DNA of 13,173 bases, taken from Funneliformis mosseae (Eukaryota; Glomeromycota; Glomeromycetes; Glomerales; Glomeraceae). Below, piece by piece: positions 8,433-13,173 of this stretch. The stretch lies in assembly GCA_910592005.1 (NCBI GenBank), contig CAJVPP010002910.1:1-13173 (forward strand), written 5' to 3'. Under the pieces are notes generated by a model. The model saw nothing but the letters and a program-made list of their open reading frames with translations. It was not told where the DNA came from and made no database searches. Both the position numbers and the translations under genes were made by a program. Position 1 is the first letter of the stretch. Every line of letters begins with the position of its first letter.

Positions 8433-8823
8433 CAGGAGTGAACTGCTTGATATTTATTATATCTTTCCTGTTTACCTTATTTTTATGTAATATTTTCTTT
8501 AAGTCATTGAGAGTTTTAAGCAAGAAATAGTTTTGTAATTTCTGGCTGAAACCTTCGATGAAGTCTACAAGTCTTGTTGCTGACCCTCCTTTCATTTCAT
8601 AACACTCAAGCTTTTTCTCTATTAACTTAAAAAAATCACAACCAGCAACTTTCTCTTTACGAAAAATTTTAATATTATCTTTATTGAGTTTCAAGTCTTT
8701 TCTTTTCAGATAATTAATAAATTCCTCTGTATTAAAATTCTTAACCACATCTGATATTGTTTGAGAAGAAATTTTTTTCGTTATTAAGCTTGGAGAAGAA
8801 GGTGTAGAGGCTTGTAAAGACAT
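8433..8823 (-). CDS. Intact SAM-domain exon of the SAM/CRN-like gene
   Basis: This exon has 130 uninterrupted codons plus one base. I place the start at the ATG 8823-8821 (MSLQASTPSSPS), although the frame stays open upstream to another ATG at 8976; the Ser/Pro-rich start matches what I recall of the family, while the upstream stretch looks like untranslated DNA. Residues about 20-95 fit a sterile alpha motif: INYLKRKDLKL, then a KEKVAGCDFFKLIEKKL helix and KGGSATRLVDFIEGF. SAM domains mediate protein-protein contacts and oligomers. If intron 1 is not spliced, translation would run a few codons to a TAG inside the transposon end (FTPGRYSPW then stop). This intactness contrasts with the many breaks in the later exons. 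Confidence 0.65.
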
Positions 8824-9170
8824 GATTTTTATATATGTGAGTTTATGTTTGCAAAAAAATATGTACTTGATTACAATTACAGGTAAAGCTGATTTATGGA
8901 TAAAAAGTATTTTAGTTTCTGAAGTAAAGCATTCAGAAAGAAATGATAGATTTTTTTGTATCAATTCATAAAGCATTTACCCAATATATATGCAATTAAG
9001 ATGTAGTATAGAATTATCAGACGATTATATTACATTATTACACATGACATTTTTCAAGATTTATGACAAAAACATAATATATGCTTTATTTAAAAAATAA
9101 AAAAAATCTTATTAGAAGTTAACCTACATTACATAAAAATTGCGAATATATCACTACATGATACAGAAAA
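8824..9170. other. Intergenic region upstream of the SAM exon
   Basis: Very AT-rich. The minus-strand frame of the SAM exon stays open to 8976 but the residues look like translated non-coding DNA. The region should contain the promoter of the minus-strand SAM gene and the 3' end of the next minus-strand fragment. No definite motif was recognised. Confidence 0.4.
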
Positions 9171-9720
9171 TTATTTGGGATAAACAGTGAAATGGAAGTG
9201 CTCTGCTTTAGGTTTCTCAGTAAAAATATCGATAAAATCCTCATACATGTTCATTTTCATTTCAATAACACTTCCAGCTCAAATTATACAAATTTTAAGA
9301 GGGATTTTATTAAATGGTGCTTCAAACTACTTTGAATTGCAGTTTTGAAATCACTATAATAATCATCTTTACAAATTGTAATCAATTGCATTACTTTAAT
9401 GCATAGAATATTCATAATTTTGCCTATAAGAACAATAAGACAATTAATAGTAATGTTGTTATCATTCATTTGACTTCTAAATGTAAAAATCTATAGTGAG
9501 AAAATTGCTGGGCCTACTTACACTAAAGAACATATACTGTATATACTTATTTTGCGTTATTTTCTCTGGAAAATATTTTTGCGAAAAGTTAGCTAAACTT
9601 TCATATACCTCTATATATTTTATATCTTGCTGGAAAAGAGTTAAGAAGGTATGAGGTGTAATTAGTATTGTTGTCTGATATTAAGAGTTCTATAAAAGCA
9701 CATGTAAATGGAATTCTCAT
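9171..9720 (-). pseudogene. Two-exon gene fragment of unrecognised family
   Basis: From a possible ATG at 9720 the minus strand reads MRIPFTCAFIELLISDNN; after a frameshift near 9600-9625 it continues EVYESLANFSQKYFPEKI. A donor GTAAGT at 9521 and an acceptor ttcttatag ending at 9424 define a 98-bp intron that joins FFS to GKIMNIL. Exon 2 reads KVMQLITICKDDYYSDFKTA to a stop near 9287. After a further frameshift, AGSVIEMKMNMYEDFIDIFTEKP continues to TAA at 9173-9171. The open stretch 9469-9284 that starts MNDNNITI begins inside the intron, so that start is probably not real. The composition is charged and helical. I do not recognise the family. The same strand as the SAM gene fits chance as well as linkage. 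Confidence 0.42.
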
Positions 9721-9962
9721 ACTTTTTCATATAGAGATCTACCAGAAAGACATATAGTTGAACTTACGTCTAACGATTTCAAAATTCTAAAATCTTTAGC
9801 CTTTTATAACATATGCTTTTATTGTCACTATTTACTTATAGGAAAGGTCCTGTGTTGCAATTAGACACTCTTTTACATTTTTCTCATATTTATTCAGAAA
9901 AAAAATAGAGGTACTAGTTAGCATGTATATTTTCTTTTCATTATATGCAAAATCAATATGTT
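9721..9962. other. AT-rich spacer
   Basis: No coding stretch or repeat could be supported here. It separates the minus-strand fragment from the tandem plus-strand repeat region. Confidence 0.35.
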
Positions 9963-10060
9963 ATACAAACCTGTCTAGTATTCTGCATATTTTTATCACA
10001 TAGGAATATTGCATGTGGCTTAGCAAAAAAATCTTCTGAACTAATGATCACAGCTCTGAA
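9963..10060 (+). pseudogene. Partial copy of the helical-repeat unit (3' part only)
   Basis: The sequence around 10004-10052 (cttagcaaaaaaatcttctgaa) matches 10791-10840 of the next unit (actcaacaaaaaatcttctaa), about 787 bp apart. Translated, it gives LHIFI, then a stop, then LSKKIF and a stop, aligning with DLYFLLHRSIRETQQKIF of the next unit. Only this 3' portion is present, so the array is truncated at its left end. It is followed by a likely intron ending in ttag at 10079-10082. Confidence 0.45.
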
Positions 10061-10082
10061 CATAAAATTGAATATATATTAG

Positions 10083-10860
10083 CCAGAGATAAACACAATC
10101 ATAACAAGTAATACTAATAATAGATTTGATCAAATCAATGCTCAATTATATAATGAGCCATATAAGAAGCTTTTATATGAAATGCTTTTGTATAAAAAGA
10201 AAGATATAATAGCTATTCAAAAAAAACTCAGTATATTTCCAGATCCAAAAAGGGACCTATTGAGAGTAGAAATCAAATAATATTGAATCAAAGCAATAAA
10301 GAAAAAATATTTGAAGATTCGTTTGAGCTGTTATTTAATTTGGTAGGAGAATTAATAGATATACAGGGAGATCTCAATGTGGATTGCCACCCTATTCTAA
10401 CTATATTATATAATAATATATATGATCTTGAGGGAGAAACATAGGAAAAAGGTTACTTAGAATATTATATCATTTGCTTTTATATTTGGAAGAAGATATA
10501 AGCATGATTTAAAATATTCTTGGTATTGTCAGTCATTTTGATTAGAAAATAAGTGAATTAGAAGAAACCAATAAAAATGTAAAAGCATATCTTCAAAACT
10601 TCTGACAGTTTCTTACTTTTAGTGCCTTTGGCAGAAAATGGTCCAGGTGTGTTAATATAGAAATTCATCTATAGGAAGTGGAAATGTTTTATTTTACTGA
10701 AAAGTAACTACCATTATTTCAATTGTGTGAAAATTCAGCTAGTGTCTATGTCTAGAACAGGTTAGCTGATCTATATTTTTTGTTACATAGGAGTATACGT
10801 GAGACTCAACAAAAAATCTTCTAAGCTGATGATTACAAGGATAATGATTAGTATTTCAGA
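10083..10860 (+). pseudogene. Decayed helical-repeat gene, tandem unit A
   Basis: After a tag acceptor the unit reads PEINTIITSNTNNRFDQI and then three versions of one motif: LLYEMLLYKKKDIIAIQKKL (from 10170), ELLFNLVGELIDIQGDLNV (from about 10325) and HLLLYLEEDISMI followed by a stop where the others have Gln (from 10471). Next come ETNKNVKAYLQNF, NIEIHL, FYFTEK and RLADLYFLLHRSIRETQQ. Frames differ between motifs 1 and 2 and again before motif 3, and many stops interrupt the later part. The shared pattern is hydrophobic, then [DE]-I-x-x-I-Q-x-x-L, spaced roughly 50 residues, as in alpha-helical repeat proteins. I do not know the family or its function. Confidence 0.5.
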
Positions 10861-10909
10861 TTCAGTCCTTAAAGTACTTCGCTAAATTTTCTGCATTAAA
10901 TATATTACT

Positions 10910-11716
10910 TTATTATAGCAACTATTGCGAACATTAATACTGAAACGCTTACTCAATTTTATGGAATGCTTTATATAAGAAGAAGGATATAATAGCTATT
11001 CAGAAAAAACTCAGTATTAGTGGAAATGCAAATCAGTTGGTAGTGCTTTCAGATTCTGAGCTTATAGGAAAAACATTTGCTGATTTGTACAAATTGTTGT
11101 TAGAATTGATAGGAGATTTAATATCGATACAGAAGAATCTCAACATAATGGTAATCCTGTTCTAGAAGTAGTATCACGATAAACTCAAAATTTCAAAGTA
11201 CGATAGCTGTTGCCCTTTAATTTCATGAGAATTACATCAGCGTTTATGTTGTAGCATATGTGGCAAATATTTTCTGACCCTCAAGTTCATAAGTGACTAT
11301 AAGAATATCGAAGCAATGAAGCTTTTGCAGACATTTCGTTTGGTGAAATATTTAATTTTCTTATGTATTTAGAAGATGATATAATAGCAATTCAAGAAGA
11401 ACTTGGCATTATTGATTATTCTAACTAAGAAAAGGCAGAAGAAGCTGATAAAACTGCAAGAGAATATCTTCAAAAGTTTGAAAAATTTCATGACCCTTTA
11501 GAAGATACTTAAAGTATATTAATATAGAAATTCATCGATAAGGGAGTAAAAATGTTTTTATTTTATTGGAGAGGGACTACTATTATTTTCAAAGATTACT
11601 TCTTAACAATTATACAAAATTTTCATAAAAAATTCAACTAGCATCAATCAGTGTCTATGCTTAGTATAAGTTAGCTAATGTATATTTTTTATGTATATAT
11701 AGTGTGGCTCAGTAAC
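10910..11716 (+). pseudogene. Decayed helical-repeat gene, tandem unit B
   Basis: This unit starts after a ttattatag acceptor at about 10911-10919, 784 bp after unit A by the first motif. Its motifs are ALYKKKDIIAIQKKLSI (about 10968), DLYKLLLELIGDLISIQKNL (about 11081) and FNFLMYLEDDIIAIQEELGI (about 11351). Motif 1 needs a 1-base shift against the preceding frame. After motif 3 it continues KTAREYLQKFEKFHDPL and NIEIHR; YKLANVYFL near 11667 matches unit A's NRLADLYFL. It is about 125 bp longer than unit A between motif 2 and the end. Nucleotide similarity is strong (gatataatagctattca is shared exactly with unit A). Units A and B could be two genes or one gene with a duplicated exon block. 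Confidence 0.5.
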
Positions 11717-11876
11717 CGTTAACTAACAGCTTAATTGACTTGTCTATATAGATGGCATGTCTGACCGATTGCTTTGCAATCAATTTTTTACCTTAGACAC
11801 TTAAAGTCTCACAGCTATAGTCCGCTTAACTGGCAGGAAAACTACAGTACATTTGAATGATCTTTTCCCAACACTG
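11700..11876 (-). mobile_element. Possible non-autonomous hAT-type element or end
   Basis: Read on the minus strand from 11876, the sequence starts CAGTGTTGGGAAAAGATCAT, which fits the CAGTGTTGGG-type ends I recall for hAT elements. A candidate opposite end is tagtgtggctcagtaac at 11700, but the 8-bp flanks differ (tgtatata against tctaactc), so a complete insertion is not shown. The inside holds a small perfect hairpin, GATTGC-ttt-GCAATC near 11778-11792, and no coding sequence. The left part also overlaps the weakly conserved end of unit B, which makes the left border uncertain. Confidence 0.3.
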
Positions 11877-11904
11877 TCTAACTCTGGCCAATTTTTTCCA
11901 AATA

Positions 11905-12500
11905 TCAGATGGTGGTACCTAAATTAATATATTTTAATTTAAAATATAATCCAATTTCTTTGATGATTTTATAGGTAATTTTACATTCATAAATATCAAA
12001 CTGTTGGATCCTTAGATAAGAATGAATAACATTTCAAATCGTTATTTCAGAAATTTCTTTGCAAGTAGAAATACTCAAATATTCTAATTTATAACATAAA
12101 TTTGCGATTGCATATAGACCTTTATTAGTTATTAATCTATCATCATACTTTTTCAAATTAAGATATTTCAGATTGAGGTATAATTCTGCTATTTGTTTTA
12201 GTATTTTATCACTGAATTCTGTGCTATAGCTAAAATTTAAATGAACTATATTTAGAAGCAGGCCTGTGATTCTTTTGAATTTTTTATCTGAAAGTCGATA
12301 GTAATTTGAAATTTCTAGATATGTTACATTTAAACAATAAACCAGCTTTGCTTTTTATGTATTATTTTCATAAAAATTTTCCATATGTTACTCTTAATTT
12401 GCTCTACACATTTCAATAGAATAGGAGCACTACATCTGTACAAAAGCTAGTAAACAAATAGGCAGGATATAGTGTCTTATCTACTACTAGGAAATATAAA
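11905..12500 (-). pseudogene. F-box/LRR-type pseudogene fragment
   Basis: The minus strand from 12354 to 11905 is one frame with a single internal TGA (in EITI*NVIHSY, where related repeats have Cys). It shows leucine-rich repeats of the F-box (cysteine-containing) class: YLEISNYYRLSDKKFKRI, VHLNFSYSTEFSDKILKQIA, LKYLNLKKYDD, LEYLSISTCKEIS and a last LKYINLGTTI before TGA 11907. Each repeat follows LxxLxL...ITDxxLxxIA. Upstream, pieces such as TLYPAYLFTSF and EQIKSNIWKIFMK may be the degraded F-box-side region, separated by stops and shifts. Such proteins usually select targets for SCF ubiquitin ligases. The start and the end of the repeat series are missing. Confidence 0.68.
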
Positions 12501-12656
12501 ATCTGCTCTAATAGTTCTGATATAATAAAAATACTTGAATGCGTTATACATAGTGCATATTATACGTTATATCTTTAAATAAAAAAATAGCAAAGCATCT
12601 TATCCTAAGTGCCTTTGACCAGAGAAGTTACACAATTATGCAAATTACTTTTTAGC
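12501..12656. other. AT-rich spacer with a near-palindrome
   Basis: No gene was seen. An imperfect inverted sequence, aagttacacaattatgcaaattactt, is centred near 12639; it could be the end of a small repeat but has no partner in the window. Confidence 0.3.
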
Positions 12657-12842
12657 TTAGTTCAGCCTTTCCACTATCTTATCTAACGCAAGCTCATGTA
12701 AACTATCTATACGAACTTTTATCTCATTCTTAGGTGATAACTCTTTTAATAATACGCATTTAAGGAATTCTTTACTATAGCCAAAATTCTTATTACACTC
12801 TTTCAGCTTCAAATAAAAATCTGACTGTATTTTCACCTTGAA
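12657..12842 (-). pseudogene. Short C-terminal fragment, possibly Gag-like
   Basis: Sixty-one codons on the minus strand run to TAA 12659-12657. They include KLKECNKNFGYSKEFLK, ELSPKNEIKVRI and LDKIVERLN. The F-L-x-x-L-S-P-x-N-x-I-x-V pattern resembles a motif I recall in fungal Gag-like or repeat-family proteins, but the match is weak. There is no ATG, and a stop precedes the stretch at 12845-12843. It may be the last exon of a gene broken further upstream. Confidence 0.35.
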
Positions 12843-13173
12843 TTAATAATATAGTACAAAAATTGAAAGAATCTTTCTTTTGAATTATTTAAAATTTGCC
12901 TTACTTTGCCATATATCATTTATATTGTGACACTTTTTTAGATTCTAGTTTGAAAGATCTTTTACAATAAATGATATTAACTTTGACAGAAGTTATTCTA
13001 GTAAATTATCTTTTTGCATTTTTTATATGGTTAGAATATTCAATTGAAAAAAATAAGGCTAGTGTTACACGAAAGAAGACATGGATGATGATGATTCAAA
13101 GGATGACATCGATCCCTAAGAAATCATATATGTCTTCTATGTCATCTATATCGTCTATAACATATATTTCTTT
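12843..13173. other. Unassigned right end
   Basis: Nothing could be named. At 13080-13119 the plus strand encodes a short acidic stretch (MDDDDSKDDIDP then stop). On the minus strand the last 60 bases encode another acidic stretch (VIDDIDDIEDIYDFLG) that may continue past the window. The strand of any gene here cannot be decided. Confidence 0.3.

Larger units (their letters stand above)
6340..8823 (-). pseudogene. SAM-domain + CRN-like C-terminal gene with a transposon in intron 1
   Basis: Minus-strand order: exon 1 8823-8433 (SAM), intron 1 8432-7055, exon 2 7054-6745, intron 2 6744-6678, exon 3 6677-6340 (TAA). Exon 1 ends CCT G and exon 2 starts TC TTT, giving an in-phase Val; the acceptor is ctgtag. 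Intron 2 joins TQ to NLVQLES. Exon 2 holds VDYAIKSLEDLLCITEGK, whose Asp (6825-6823) and E-G-K (6783-6775) resemble a PD-(D/E)xK nuclease core; that is inference. Exon 3 holds YFDYIYGIVITGTEWHF and VGLLKN and ends with a basic tail. Breaks: a frameshift near 6912, TGA at 6831 and 6771, TAG at 6632, and a TGA plus frameshift near 6435-6450. Exon 1 is intact. I recall this architecture as a large Rhizophagus family, some members annotated as crinkler effectors, so an effector or nuclear role is possible for relatives. As read, only the SAM part could be made. Confidence 0.7.

Noticed and set aside
10618..10640. Possible Tc1-type end (agtgcctttggcaga), similar to aagtgcctttgacca at 12608
   Set aside because: At 10618 the sequence aligns with the homologous part of unit B, so it is gene sequence; no TA-flanked partner was found for either.
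11750..11800. tRNA-Ala(TGC)-like anticodon arm (gattgctttgcaatc) with an upstream gtctgacc
   Set aside because: The stem and loop lengths do not fit a true anticodon arm and there is no T-arm or B box, so at most a degraded SINE piece; not supported.

Overview
The window looks like AT-rich nuclear DNA of a fungus, most likely an arbuscular mycorrhizal fungus of the Rhizophagus type. That placement is inference. It rests on short GT-AG introns of about 60-100 bp and on gene families I recall as heavily expanded there: SAM-domain proteins with a crinkler (CRN)-like C-terminus, F-box/LRR proteins and Tc1/mariner elements. I could not run a search. No rRNA gene, intact tRNA gene or CRISPR array was seen. 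Almost every recognisable gene is broken, so the window is a graveyard of expanded families and transposons.

Layout: (1) 57-2533 (+), a decayed gene of a DDE-type, transposase-like family with many frameshifts; its catalytic Glu has become Lys. (2) 2938-3290 (-), a truncated tail of a CRN-like gene. (3) 3307-3521, a 112-bp tandem duplication whose copies differ only by transitions and keep three possible RNA hairpins. (4) 3671-5975 (+), a multi-exon gene of a family I cannot name, broken by stops and frameshifts; one intron holds a 131-bp MITE with a perfect 8-bp target duplication. (5) 6340-8823 (-), a SAM + CRN-like gene converging on the previous one. Its first intron has been entered by a complete 1314-bp Tc1/mariner element (7112-8425), itself dead. 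(6) 9171-9720 (-), a two-exon fragment of unknown family. (7) 9963-11716 (+), one partial and two fuller tandem copies of a decayed helical-repeat gene. (8) 11700-11876, a possible hAT-type end. (9) 11905-12500 (-), an F-box/LRR pseudogene. (10) 12657-12842 (-), a short Gag-like tail. The last 330 bases hold nothing I can name.

The genes do not form a pathway. Three themes link them. Premature stops often look like CGA to TGA or TGG to TGA/TAG, and lost key residues look like G:C to A:T changes, as RIP-like mutation or methyl-C deamination would give. Transposons sit in introns, where the host exon edges can still be joined exactly on paper. Duplication, tandem or dispersed, is visible for the CRN-like tail, the helical-repeat gene and the 112-bp repeat.
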